From: Oxyruncus cristatus
Lineage: Eukaryota > Chordata > Aves > Passeriformes > Cotingidae
Assembly (NCBI GenBank): GCA_013399855.1
Contig: VXAY01002371.1
Span: forward strand, 882,321 to 946,320
DNA: 64,000 nucleotides
Reading direction: 5' to 3'
Part shown: piece by piece, positions 12,543 to 26,600 of the stretch
How positions within the stretch are numbered: position 1 is the first letter of the stretch
Layout of the letters: every line of letters starts with the position of its first letter
Notes under the pieces: model-generated
Seen by the model: the letters and a program-made list of their open reading frames with translations, nothing else
What the model was told of the DNA's origin: nothing
The model's database searches: none
Made by a program: the position numbers and the translations under genes

Positions 12543-14843
12543 AGCTGTGAGCAGTGAACACTTCAATACATGGAATGAGATTTGATAGTGTTTCTGTAGT
12601 GCTTATGTGAACACAACTGCCGAGTGGAGACTGCAAGCCATCCTAAATGGGGCTCACTTAGGAGAAGTGAGTTTTGCAATATGTTGTTGCCTGGGAAACT
12701 CAAAAATTTAATTTCAGAATTACTGTACTTAGAGAACCTCAGCTGTACAGGGACAGAAATCCCACATGAAGAAAGATAAAGCCATAAGAAAATTTGTGAG
12801 TGTGATCTGGATAATCTTGCCATGTAAGAATGTTTTTATTTAAGGAAATACATAGCTTGTAAGCTATAATTTTATTTAAGTTAGTATTTAAGTTTCTAAT
12901 GCACAGAAAATCACAACTCCAACTTTGTAATAGGGGAGAAGATACTTCTAATGTGTTAATAAGTTAATTTTTTTGTATTCTTGGATCCCTGGGTATAAAA
13001 AAAAATGAGAACACACATTTAATGGTTAATATTTTAAATATAAATATATACTATATAAGTAGCAGTTAATAATGACTGTTTTCCAAAGTCATGGTAATAA
13101 GTGTTGCTGTTGATAGATAACATTAAAGAGTAGCCTGGCTTGGCTCTAGAGGGTCTTCAAGCCTTTTTTTTTTAATGTAAACCAATAAATAATTCTCTAG
13201 ATTAGATTTCTCTCAGTAGATTTCTCTATCATTATTGATTATGTCATCTTTCTGAGAAATGTAGAATCTAATACAGAATAAAGGACAAACAAATGCATTT
13301 TTCATGTATCTGAATGTTGATTTCATATGCTGCAAATTCTTTACTCTCTATTTCAGCCAGACTCAAGGGGAATTTGTAGAAGTGAAATACTGTTGCTGAA
13401 ATGACCCTGTGAAATGTAGAATTACACCACTGTGCCTGCTATATGATTAGAACAAGAAGCCTATTCTCACCTTTCAGCAAAAGTTTAAAAGCCTTGCCGT
13501 AAAACTCTGGCATTAAAAAAATCATTGTTACTCTTAAAAAGAAAGCTGACAAGCATGACCTAAAAATATTACACCACATATGTAATATAGTGCAATAATA
13601 CATCTAAGTTATACTGGTCTGTAGTATGTGCCTATCTTTGTTATACTGTTTATGAATACCTTCCTTATAACTTTTTAAGCAACTAATTTTCCCAACCACT
13701 CAAGCAAAGCAGAGGTTTTTGCTGATATGTATTTGTCTAGTCATATGTAGTTATAGTAAAAAAGTTCTCTCAATGCGTGTGTACACTGAGAAGCTGAATT
13801 TAGATAATGGCTACTATATTGTTATAGTCTACATGGCACAGATGTTTTTCATATATTTTAAGATGTCTCTTGTAAGAAGCATGGTCTGCAGGAGGGCTGG
13901 TGAGTGGCAGTTAGAGATCTATTAAACTGCCACATCTTAGTGGTGACATCCTGATGTGGTTCTCCAAGCTAAATAAAACACAGGAAAACGATATAAAAAG
14001 AAAGAACACGCCTAGGTAATTGTTACCAGTAGTGAATGTTTGCAACTCAGAGTTCATGAGTGCGGTCAAAGCACCCAAGAGCAGTCCTAAATGAACAGTT
14101 ATCCCAGTGAGTCAAAATGCATTTTAGACGGTCTTGGTACCTTTGTCGAGTTTGAGCTCCTCACCAGTTAGGTTAGTATTAGATACAGAAAGTGCAAGTC
14201 TTTCCAGGACAGGTTGAGAGCATGAGAGAAATTACACTAATCTGAAGACTTCTGCTGAGGCTGATGACACTTGGACTGCTTCTGTGATCGTACAACTCCG
14301 CATACAGTGTAGTTACCTTTTTAACATAAAGATGTTAATGCAGAACCTGTCATTGCTAACACTTTTGGAACACTGTTTTAGTAATTGGAGAGCTTAAGGC
14401 AGCAAGAATTAGTCAATACATCTGAAAACTTGCCTTCCAAATGTTTTCATTCTAACTTTTGAAAATTGAAAACATACAAAATTCTTGATAATTAATAGCC
14501 ACATCTTTGCTCTTTCGAATCTGGGAAAAACAATCAGCACATGTTTATATTTACTGCTGGATATGTTTGAGTTGATGAAACTCACAAAGGTTGTGTTGTG
14601 GGTCTTAGGCTTGAGTAATAAGGACAGCATTAGATTTTGAAGAGCAAAGTTTTTAAAACAACACATTCTATTTTTTTTATAGGGCATTCTACAGAATGTT
14701 TATTAATCAACCTAAGAAATCATGCACTCATACAAAATTAGGTATGAATATTGTTTAAGATCATGAGAAATGAGGCAAAAAGCAGGAAAAGTCATCTTCC
14801 TAAAAATTATAATGTTTGTGCTGGACATTTGCAGTGCTTTATA

Positions 14844-14868
14844 GAAGAAGAAAAGAAGAAGAAGAAAA
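14844..14868. repeat. Short GAA microsatellite
   Basis: An imperfect GAA/AAG trinucleotide run of about 25 bp, interrupted once by an extra A. Confidence 0.7.
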
Positions 14869-17800
14869 TTCTTTCAGAAACACTATGTTTTACATTACCT
14901 ATTCCATGTACCAAAATGACTTTTTTCTCAGTAAAAGCTGAAATCTGAAATTTGTGTTGCAAGGGTTTGGAGTGACAGGAATGGGGTTAATCCTGTCCTT
15001 TTACAGTTGCAGGAGTTGAAAGGATGCTGAAATAGAAAAGCAGATTTAAATTAAGTGTAACACTCTGTCATTGCTAAATCTTGCCTCTTGTTTTTGAACA
15101 TGCAGTTTCTGTATAGAAGTTCCTAAAATACAAAACTGTTGCACTGAGAAGTCTTTTTGTCACTCAAATGCATCTTTAAAGACCGAGGTAGAAAGGAGTT
15201 AATATGCTATCATGAATAGAAGGGAATAGCTGGATAGTGTGAAAAATGAGCAGTTTGGCCAAAGCCTTTATAGCAATGGAAAATATTTCTATTAAATCAT
15301 GTTGAAGTCTAGAAAGCCATCTGAAGCTTCAGTATTTTTTGTAATAGAGATTAATAAAATTTTATGCTAATGTGTCATAAAGAAGAAATAGCTCATTTGG
15401 GTACAGTATGTTCCTTATCTGACCTACTTAAATGCTCTATTTTGCAGTTATAAGCTTCTAACAGACTTGGCAAGAAATGCTATTTCCATCTTCGTGTCTG
15501 TTAAGCCTTTGGAGAATGGGAAGCTAATAATGGTTAAACAATTTGTAATTCTTTTTTTTTTAAATTTAATCTTCAGAGAAGAAAGCAATAAAAGATAGCC
15601 ACTTCTTACACAGAGTGCCATTGCTTTTTAAGAGGTATGTAAGTATAGGGAAGAGTTTTACAGTGATTCCCCTGCAGCACAAAAGACTGGTAGAGTGGAG
15701 GAAAAGAAGGCACACTTGTAAAAAGGCTCTATTTTTATTTGCATTTGTACTTTTTGACATCAGATACTAAGAGAACCTGAACTATGAAGGAAGTGAAAAA
15801 GAGACATACAGCTTGATCCTGTAGGCTACCTCATATGTGGGCTCTGTTATCCTAAATGCAGCTGCCTGTGTAAAGAAGTGTGACAAAATCATAGCAACCA
15901 TATGACTCAAATGTTGTGAAAAGCACATGCAAGGAAAACTGATTTGGCTTCACCATAATAAAAATATGAATTATTCTTTAGAGCTGTATATGACTAATTT
16001 TCTCTCAAGCATATTAATTTCTTCTCTGCTAGGAAGGTGCCGCCGGGGTCAGACCACAAACCTAGGCAGCTTCTCAGAAATATGCCTCCGGGGACAGGAA
16101 CTTCAAACCCAACGCCCAACAAACAACTCGTTCTGGATAACATTAGGGTTGCAGCGTAGTACTTCATTATACTAATAATAGTAATAAAAGTCTTCCTTGA
16201 ACAGCTGGTGACTTGCCAGCTGGGTGTTTTCCAAAGTTCATTGACTTGCTGTTTGTCAAGATTGCCTGTGCAGGGGTAAAAGAGAGAAATATATCTGCAA
16301 AATGCAGTGGAGAGGAATAAAGCTTGCAAGTTGGGTTAAGTTTAAATAATAAACCCCTTATCTCTGGAAAAACATCATGAGAAAGAGCAGAGCTGATGTG
16401 TGGTATTGATGTAATAGGAAACTGGTATCATCTGAGAAGTGTCTGGCCAGATACAGATTCCCTGTAGTTCGTAGCCTGAACGGCAGAGTGAAGTGAGACA
16501 AGAGGCCTTGCACATGACAACGTCTTCATTGAAGCTTCGTCATTATGTCCTTGTCACTTTGGTAAGGAGAGCCTTGTAAAGAGAAGGCTTATCTGCAGAG
16601 TTGCAGTCCTATACTTCATTTGTGCAGAGGGAGGTCTCCTGTGTTGGGTGTGCTGTCCTCCGGGTGGGAGAGTGTGTGCATTGAAAGCAAAAGTGTTATG
16701 GCCCTGTCACCATCTTTCGTTCCACAGAGTTCCTTCCTCTGCTTCATGCATTCTGTGAGGTAAGGGGGAAAAAGTTTTCTCTGAAGAAGGCAAGTGGCTT
16801 GCAAATACTCTTGCACCTATCTCTCACTCAGGAGGAAAAGGGGGAAATGGAATAACCTTAAGTCTTAAAAAGTTTCTTCATATGACATTCGATTAAAACA
16901 GACTTCTTGCCAAGCTAGTGAAACTATCTCTCTCCATTCAGCTGGAATTGAATGATCTTCCTGAAAATGGGTTAATGGGGTTTTGAAGAGTATTTAGTAA
17001 AAAGCTGCCTGGCCACAGAGATAGATCACAGTCTTTGTTCTCAAGCAAAATGAATTAAAATAAAATTGCAATAGGTTGGCTTAATGACACCTTATTTTTT
17101 ACGGTCATTAGATTTTCTCTGCAGCGTCTTGATAGAGGTGCGTGTCTGCTTTTCTTTTGAGTGCAGGAACTTTCCTGCCGGGGTTGGTTTTATTTCTTGA
17201 TTTGATGTTAATTTTTTTTCCCCTCTCCCTTTCCCCAGTAGCAATAAAGCAGTTTATTGACAAAACAATTAAATGAAACATCTGCCTATACATTTGTAAA
17301 TACTCACAATTCAGAGAGGATCTGTGATTTTGGAGTAGCTTTGCCTTCTGGAGTCTCCTCCTTTTGCAAGAGGAGGGCCATGCCTAGTGTACTCCTTCCC
17401 CTGTCCTGCTCACACCTCTCTGCTGCATGTGTTGAGAAGCAGTCAGCCTTTCACCAGGGGTGACTGGGCAGGTGGTGTGCTGCTGTTGGGTGCAGAAAGG
17501 ATGACTGAACCTGCAAAGATCTCCAAGAGAAGGTCAAGAAGGATCTCAAAAGAGTAGAAGGGGGCTGAGAGCTACCAAAGCAGGGGATAAAACTGCTGTG
17601 TGTAGGTATGGTGGGTATACACCAGGCTATGAAGACTTCTGTGCGCTAAAGGCCAGTACGAGGAAAAAAGTTGGTGTGAACTGGTCATGGAAGTTTTTCG
17701 GAGTGAAAATGAGATGCAAGTGTCTAACAATGGGGGATTAGGAAAAGTATCCTAGCAAGAGCCTTGGCGGAAAACATTCAACTGCTTGATATGTTTATAG

Positions 17801-20800
17801 GACAAATACAGAATGCGGGTACAGGTTGTAGAAATATTATGAACTTTCTCATGTCAGACTACCTTGGTCTGTCCTAGTGAATTTGTAAGATGTGGGGATT
17901 TTTCTCCTAGTTTGAGAGCAGTTTTAGCCAAGAGTTTTAATTGTTGAATATTCAGATTCAGTTTCATCTAGCCAGTGTTTCTAAACATTCATTAAATTGG
18001 GCCTTTCACCTTGTAGAATTATAGGCTGAAAAGTCTGGCATTAGAGGGTAGATGCAAAAGCATGTATGTTATATTCTACAGTGGTTTAGAACCTACAGTT
18101 ATTCAAACCCTTTGTATCTGTATTCCAATGGTACTTTCATATATATTGCATATGTAGAATTTCCAGTAAGTTTTCAAAAACTTACATGTGTACTTATATG
18201 TACCAGTTTCTCTCCTAATTGTGTTAGAACTATGAAACTCGTAGGTAAACAAATATTAATTATATCCTAACAGAGTTTCTAGGGTTAAGTTCAGTGGGTA
18301 ATAAAGCAAAATATTTTTGTCATGTTCCAGCTTCTTTCCTTCATTGTGTTCAGTGATGCAGAATGAATTAAATGTATGGGTTTGTTGCTGGGGTTTTTTT
18401 TGGTTTTTTTTGTATTTATGATTTTAAAAATTAAGAGTAACCAAAATGTTTTGAAAGGGAAGGAAGGAAAAAGAATAATCCATTGTGGAGTGTTTTTACA
18501 AAATAATGTTTACTTTTTTTCATGGACAGAAATGAAAATTTTGGTAGGGTGTTTGTCTTGCACAGAGGAAACCAATTGTAAGTACACAACTTTTTACATA
18601 TGATGTAAGAAATGGCAGTAAGTCACTTTGTATTCGAGTGCAGATTCGTCACTGGGGTTTTGCTATGTTTTGTTAATCTTCTCTGCACACCTCTGGAAAA
18701 ACTTCCCTCTGCAAAATCTGGTATGGCTGTGCTGACCTCAGCAGTAGCAGGGTTTTCCATTTAGGTTGGATTTGAGCTGTGGGCAACATCGTTCTGCTAA
18801 GCTGCTAGTTTTCAAGCTGTAGTCCCTAGCCCTCTTCCTGCCTTTGGACCACAATGATGACTGATGACAAAGAACATCTTATTATTTCAGATGTGTAAAT
18901 ATCTATGAAATTTCTAAGGATGCCCACTGCTTATCTGGGAAGGAAAAAAATAAAGAAGGAAGCAGAGCAGAACTTTTCTGATTACTCACTCACACTTTCA
19001 TTTATCTTGAAGGTGCAGTTGTAAATGATTAGAGGTGTTTGGTGGTGAAATTGTTCTCTAAAGCCTGATTTTGTGACCAGAAGACTCATCAGAAAACTAT
19101 TAAACTGTGTTTCTTTCCTTTACGCATCAGATGATGTAAGAGATGGTTTGCTAGTAAAGGTTGTATTGGTGCCTGGAAGTTTGAGATGGTGACCAAATGA
19201 AGAGAACAGAGGAGGATTTTCACAAGACAAATTAAATTTGGCAGTAGCTGGATCCCAGCTCCCTTAGGCTGCTGCTTGTGATTCCCAACAAGAGAAAACC
19301 CTTATCCAGGAAAATAGTCAAAACTCCACATTTTCCATGTTGGCTTTCTGTCTTTGTCTCTACACAATTCTTTCCATGTGATGTCTGAATTATTCAAGTG
19401 GAGTTATCCTGTTTTGGTTGCTATCAAAGTGTCTTTAGTTCATATGTAAGCCCACTTACCTCCTCTTCCTGTACTCCCCAGTAATTTTTTGGAAAGGTTT
19501 TTTCCAGAATTGTAGTTATTTTTCTTATCTGTGGTTCTGAACTGGACACAGAAATGTTTGTCCTTAATCCTGGTGACTGACCATCTTTCTCTGTTTTAAC
19601 TTGGCTTGCTTCAAGCAAAACCCCCACACTTCAGTGATTCCAAGAAAAAAGGAACATAACCACAAGGTTTCCCCAAAGATTTTGCATACAGCTGATTCAC
19701 TTAACCTCAAACATAATAAATTATGGAAAAAAATTGGACTGCTTCCATGTATTCACCATTTTCTGTAATAAAGCCAACTTGTTTTTATCTCTGACAGAGT
19801 CTGGAGGAGACTATGTTCAGCCAGCTCAAGTGTGCTGTTGAGCATGTTTGTGGAATGCATAATCCCACTTGTTTTGAGACCTGATTATTCTGTCTGACTT
19901 CTTTCTAATGCCTTAGACTCTCATGCTATTACAGGAAGGCAGGACTAAATACTTCTCTCTTTATTAAAGGACTTGAGAGAAGTCATGCTGATCATTTAAT
20001 GCCATAGGTTGCTTCGAGCCAATGGGCAAGATTCCTAGTGAAGAAAGATGACCTTCTCTTCTATCAGTTTATCATTTCCACCACAGAAAGCCTCTTTTTG
20101 TCTTGTGGCACTTAGTGATGTCAAACACATGCTGTCTGTGCCAGAGCACATAACAACTGCATGATGATGTTCTCCATCTTAGATAAGCTTGTTGTGTTAA
20201 TATAGCTACAATAAACACTTGACCTTATGGCCAATGGCTTTGGTGCTTATGGCATCCGTTCCAAAGTCTCTGATTTTTACTGTGCAACCTCTCCTACTAT
20301 GTCAACTGTTAGTAGTTCATAGATTGGCTTTACTATGGTGTTTTTCCATTGTTACGATATTTAGAATGTTGAATTTTTCTTTTGTTTTTAAACTAACCTA
20401 GTCTGATATGTATTTTCTGAAAAATGGTCCCATGTGTGAAAGCAAAACCCTGTCTTAAGTCAATAAAACTTGTAAATACCCAGCTCAGGAGTCATCATCT
20501 TTCCTACAGGTTTTTTTCAGAAATATTCTCACATACGTGCACGTTTTGCATGATATTTCTGCATTCATTAAGTCTGCTGTAGTGTGACCCCTGTTCTGCA
20601 GGCAGAGTGGAAGCAAGCCCAACTCTATGATATCATGATCAGTGAGAGCACATGCTGGCCTTCGTGGGGTTAAGGAGATGGCCAGTGTACCTTACAGGCT
20701 GCTGCTGCACTCCACTGCAGCTGGATTTGTGGAGTTATTTTAGTGTATTACTTAGGGTATGATATGAATCGTACAGCAAAAGGTTTCGCTTTTGTTACTG

Positions 20801-23611
20801 AAAACAAATTCTCATTTAAAACTTGAACCCAAAAGAATTCAGTCTATTGAATTGATGTGGCGTGCTGTTGGCTCAGAGACTGACTTTGGTTCATATGCCT
20901 GAGGAGCAGAAGGAGGAGATCTGGCAGGAGATGGGAGCTAGCTTTGCACATGGAGTTTGGGCGAGTGTAAGGGTGTGGGGACTGTCTGAAGCTTTCCCTT
21001 CTCTGCTGTTTGTAAATTCTGACTAGGTTTCAAATCAATACTTTCTATTTCCTTGTGTTTGTGTGGCAATTAGTTTCTGTCAGTTACTTGCTTCTGACTT
21101 TGAGCAAGCAACTGCCGTGAAAATGACCTTTATATAATGCCCCGTAATTTTACTATTGTCTTTTCAGTGGATACAGTAGTAACTAAAAAGTGCTGTGAAA
21201 AAACCCAACATTCTAAAAACAGAAATCAAACCCACAGGATGTCTGTTAAAAGCCAGGGACATTTTGATGTAATTTTAATGATTAAAAAATTACAAAGGAT
21301 GGAAAATGCAGTGTGCATACTAAGAACATAGATTACCAATACAGAATGGTGGAATTGATTATTTGCTCTTTAAAGTACCTCAAGAATGTTTCTGTAGTAT
21401 AACTCTAACACTCAATGCTGCTCCGTAAGATGCTGTCTAAACTACGACTAGTAATTCCAATCCTTCTCTACAGCAAAATTGGCTGTAATAGGTGATTGCT
21501 AAAGATAGTTAATACATATGCAGTTAATATTCCTTTTTCTTTAAGTAAGCATAAGCTGTATATGTTTGGGGGAGACAAGGAAAAATATATTATTATTACC
21601 ATATACTTCTTAATATCAGTTAGAAAACTCAAAGTTTTGCTACTCTTTTTAACAAGTTAGTAGTTTTCGATATAATGTTTATGACATTTCTAATGTCTTA
21701 ACTTGTTTAGACAACACTATCACTTGTTTTATCATCAATCAAAATAAAACAATATTTCTGACACAAACTGTAAGAAATGTTTTTATTGACAACAGTGTCA
21801 GTCTTTCCACTTGCCTAATTACAAAGAGGACAAAGTTGCTATGAACTAGTAACAGCTTGATTCTACAGTAAAAGGTAAATCCTGAGTGAGATGTTTCCTT
21901 GCTCTCCTCCCAGATGGAACTGTGGGTTTTCCTGAAATGTTTATTTTCAAGTCCATCTCACTGCATATGGAATAGCTACTCTAACAGAAAGCCGTACACT
22001 ACTCTGTTAGCAGTCTGGGAACCGAATTACTTCCCTGGCAATTAGAATCATATCAGAGGAATAGATAAAGAATTTATCCTAAATGTGGGGAATCAGCCAT
22101 ATTCCATATTATCTATGGCATTAAATTAAGCAACTGTGTTGTTCAAAGGATGGGTATTTGTGTAACATGTACAGAAAGATGAGTTTCTTGTGCTTCAGAA
22201 TATGATTCATAATTTCAGATGACCATCAAAAAGGTACCGTTCAGGCTTTTATAGCAGTACAAACTTTCCAAGATCAAGGTACATACATCTGTAAAAGAAG
22301 AATTTTGGGTTATTCAGACTTACATTTAGATGAGTTGGAAGCCTTTTGATTGAAGTTTTCATGGTTTCATAACATACGCTGGAAAACCAGAGAAAAAATA
22401 GAATGCAAAATACTTCCGAAAAGTAGTCCCACCTTTTTCTTGTACATTAAAATTTGTCACACTCACACACAAATGTCTCCTTCCTGCCTCCTGGATCCAG
22501 AAATCTCAGGGTTTTTTTATGACATTCCAAAAAGAAGTGTGACACAGGGTCTTTTTTGGCTGGATTGACAAAAGAAGAGCTCTTGGATGCTGAGTTACAT
22601 TTTATTTTGACTAACCTATGTTACCGCAGAGGCAATTTCTGCTGCCCCATTCAACACTTCAGGAACAGAGATGCTCACATGTGACTTTTGGATGTTTATT
22701 AGGCACCTGTAAAAACGATCCTCATATCCCATACTGATATAAGGTTAGAGCAGAGATATTTTTGCTTTCTTTGCTAGGAAGATGTCTGAGAGGAGAGGCA
22801 TGTGTGGCTTAAGGGGAGCTTTAAGCCTTGCTTAAAGGTTTCATCATCTGCTGGGGCATGTTGGGAAAGCTCCTGATTAATCCTTTGGGAGAACGGTTCC
22901 GGAAGAACAGTTGCAGGGAAGACAGACTATGTGCGTGTGGGAGAGTGTATTTTATATATCAGTGTGTGTTTTCAAGGAATGGATAAAAGGTCTGAAATTG
23001 TTGCCTGTTTTGTTGTAGCTGACAACTCACTTGTTTAGAAGCTGCTTTTTTTTTTCTGAAGCTTTTTGTCTGAATAAAAAGAACATCTTGAAAAGGCAGG
23101 TGTCAATACATCAGAATGCAACTCCCATTCAATCGATACTGTTTGGCAACAAAAAAGTAGCTTGGAGGTTGGGGAAAATACATGTTAGAAGAAAGATAGG
23201 TGAATGCTTGTCAACTCCATCAGACCAAAATCTGATAAAGGCTTTTGATACTTTATTATTTAAGAAATCTTTTTGAGGTTAGCTGTGCTCACTTGCTTAA
23301 AATGGGCAAGGATGCAGCTGACAGTGTTTGTCATGCAAACAATTGAAAACTGTGATTGACTAATTAAAGCTGCCTTGAGCAATTTTTTTTTGCTAAAATG
23401 ACATTGTGCATCTAATCTATTATTACAAATGTAGTCAAAACAAATTCATTTTGTTTTTATTTTGTCAATTAAAAATTAAAGCAGAGCGAATTTATTTTCC
23501 TTGAATTATTTTATACGCCAAACCAGTGGGATAGAGATACACTGGTTCCATGAATTGACGAGTTTTGAATTGGATGGCTTTTGTTTATCTCCATCCTTTT
23601 TCTTTTTGTAG

Positions 23612-23655
23612 GAAATTCCACTTATTTGGATGACCATGGACCACCCCCTCAAAAG
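23612..23655 (+). CDS. UST: Uronyl 2-O-sulfotransferase, exon (probably exon 2)
   Basis: This 44-nt exon encodes part of the lumenal stem, between the membrane anchor and the catalytic domain. It begins two bases into a split Gly codon (phase 1) and reads on as NSTYLDDHGPPPQK, ending in phase 0. The 5' side is a T-rich tract ending in TAG, and the 3' side is a GTAAG donor. The peptide matches the stem of vertebrate UST as I recall it, and the next exon continues the same protein without a phase break. NST is an N-glycosylation sequon. UST transfers sulfate from PAPS to the 2-O position of hexuronic acid (iduronic, and less readily glucuronic) in dermatan/chondroitin sulfate in the Golgi. The exon is too short for identification alone, so the call depends on the three exons that follow. 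Confidence 0.93.
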
Positions 23656-26600
23656 GTAAGCTGCTGTTATTTTGTGTTTTCTTTCTCCTTGCTTTTTTGG
23701 CTATTGTTTTTAACTCATTGTATGTTTACTTGTGTGCTAAGCAACCTTGCTGAGTTTATATCAACAGCATTTAGCCTGTTCAACTTTTTTCCCCTAAGTG
23801 TTTTCAGGCATTTATAAATAACTTGAGTTAAACCTCAGTGTGATTAAACTAATGGAATTTTTGTCATTGAGTCAGGGGAGGCAGGATTTTTAGCGGTTTT
23901 GTCTGTCAGCACATTTATTTGAGGCACTTGGATCTAACAAGGCAGGTGAAGATGACCTTTTGCTGTCAATATCCCTGGACATGGACTCTGATGCAGGTGC
24001 AGTACTTTGAAACAGGTCAGTAGGATAAATGTAATGAATGTGAGTAATGAGCCCTTTTATAGGGATAGGGTTTGCTGTTCCCATCACATGTGATTGTGCA
24101 GCATAAACTTTTCCCTCCGATCATCATGGTACCTCATGACGTTTCTGGTTAGGAAGGGCATCCTGATGGTTTCTTCAATAGGAACAGAGTGGAAGCATGC
24201 ATGTAGGGTGTCCTGGTTTGTTTTCTTTTCTTTTACCCTGTGTTGGTTTATTTTCTAAAAGACTTATTTGATACTATATTGTGCCTGTCTTTCCAGGCAA
24301 GGCTACTGTAAGTCCTTTTGTATAGTACAGATATGCACTGTACAAGAGGACATATTATTTATTTCATTGATGTGGCCTACCATGGATGCTAGTGCAGCAG
24401 GTGGAAGTGAGTAGTTAGAGATGGGATGGATGCGAATAGCCACTGTCTCTGGTGGTAGTCCTCACTCATCTCTGTTCAACTAACCATGAAATCACATCCT
24501 GAGCCACCAGGCCTTGAGTTGAAATGCTCAACCGCATGTGTACATCAGTTGTGGTGAAACAGTTGGCTTTTGGTCAGCAGAAGGAGGGTAATGTGGAAAG
24601 CAATTCAACTTAGCTTAGTTATCAGTGAAAACAAGCAGAAATCTGGGTTTCTTCACCTTTTTCCTGTGAAGTCCGGATGAAAATTAAATCTGCAATTTTC
24701 AGCTGGTGTATGGGTGTTTATTACACACTTAAAGTTCAGACAGCTCACTTAGAAGGATGATGGACATTTGATTTTCTTCCTCTCAACACAAATTACTCAT
24801 TTTTTTTTTTCTTTTTTGTCTACACTATTATGAAAACGGGTGTAGACAGAAGTGATAAAATCAGCCTGTTATGTTTGTGGTTACTAAGTGAGATGGGATG
24901 TAGGAATTCTAAGGCTAAACAAATGTTTCACACTTAAAATCTATTTTAAGCAGTAGCACTTCTGGCTTTTGTGTATTTATTTGTGTACCAGCTGCTTCTC
25001 TTGTCCAAGAGTGCAGCAGCCTGCAGGGAGTGAGGCATTATGTTTGTCAGGTCTCCACAGTTGACACTTGGCTTGGAAGAGTAAAGCAATGCTTATTCCA
25101 GGCATATATTTTTCATGCTTGAATTAGCATTCAGAAATGCCAAGCTGTTCCAGGAAGGAAAAGGCTGTCATCTAGATAAGAGCTTTCAACCTCGAAAACT
25201 TAATTCAAATGTTGGTAGTTCAGGAATTTTGCTTTACCAATTAATGGTGCTGTGGATGGCATCCGTAGTCCAATGGGCAGTACCAGTCGGACAGATTTAT
25301 CCAACCCAGAAAATTTTCTGTTTGCATTGTGAAAACATCTTTTGCCTATCTAAACATGCAATTTTGTGCTGTGGCCACACAGCCTCATCCAACTTCAGCT
25401 CAGCTGTCTGTGGAAAGGCAAGCTGATCTGATACCTACACAATTAATTGATTGGTTTTGTAGGTACTCTTTGATTAGCTACTTACAGTCAGGAAAGTTTT
25501 TGGGCTTCCTCTGTAATCATCCTCACTCCTGAAAGCTTGGTGAAAAGCTCGATGGAGTAACAGGCTATAGCGTTGCGTAAGTTACAAGTATTTTGCTTTT
25601 TGAAGTATTTGCTTGTATTTTAAAACATTGATAAAGGATGGATCATTTTGATCATCCCTTGGACAAGCCTGCTTATTTCTGAGTGGGGCTTTTTTATGTT
25701 TTGTTTTTCATTCTTCTAATCAAAACATGGGTGGGGATTGGTAAAAAAGGCCGATAATTCCTGGTATTTGCTTAAGTTCATGTTTTGAACAAAGATGCTC
25801 TTACTTTGTAAATATCATGCATTGCATTATTGCAGCTTCATCTCTGAACTGTGAACTCTGCAGGTGTGAGTGAAATTAATAATAAATTCACTGTAATTGT
25901 CATTGTCTTTCAAGTAACCTCTACTCGTATGACTAGATAACTGTCTACATTTAAACTACTAGTCGGTTATAGGTCTATGCATGCTTTAACTCAACGTATA
26001 AAAACGCGGCAGAAGAAATTAATCCTGAATCCAGCATTTAAAACATGTCATGACAGAATGCTTAAAAACTAGAAGTGGAGATAATGAACAACAATTCATT
26101 GCCTGGTGTTGAAATGACTGGTAGCTAATATTGGCAGTATGTAGTTAGCTGTAGTGGAAGGCCACCAAGAGTTGATACGCGCTGGACCGTAGCTGTTTTG
26201 CAGAGTACATTCCAGTGTTTTGTTGGAAATTGTATTAGTTTTGGCTTTTTGTCATGGCTAGGTGCCAAACTTTGGATTTTTTTAAATAACACCTTGGGTT
26301 TTTTTTCTTAGTGTAAGAACTGAAAATAACGCTTGTTCTCAGAATAAGGAATTAGCATCATCACGTTTCAGGAGGTCAGGGTACTGGTCTGTTTTTTTCC
26401 AGTGAAGGTGGCAGCAGCAATTTTCTCAGTGCAAGCAGAGAATGAAAGCTTTGCTCACTTCTGTACATGAATATTGCTGATGTGGTTCTGGTTCTCCCTT
26501 GAAGGCCAGTTGAGCCTTCACTGGGTGTCGGCAGAGCTGTTCCTCTCACAGTTTCTTACTCCTCTTTTCTCTGGCTGCAATTACTTCTGCACTATAACTT

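Larger units (their letters stand above)
1..23611 (+). other. UST: UST intron 1 (3' part)
   Basis: This stretch precedes the first recognisable UST exon and ends in a pyrimidine-rich tract followed by AG at 23610-23611. No exon encoding the cytoplasmic tail and membrane anchor is visible, so exon 1 lies upstream of the window. The contents I can name are CR1 pieces at 895-944, 2520-4365 and 9313-9758, a probable solo LTR at 6712-7704, an A/C-rich tract near 12480, and small low-complexity runs. GC-rich patches without a recognised identity occur at about 4960-5200, 6180-6460 and 16030-16110. The rest is AT-rich single-copy-looking sequence in which I see no gene. Intron identity follows from the downstream exons. 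Confidence 0.85.
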
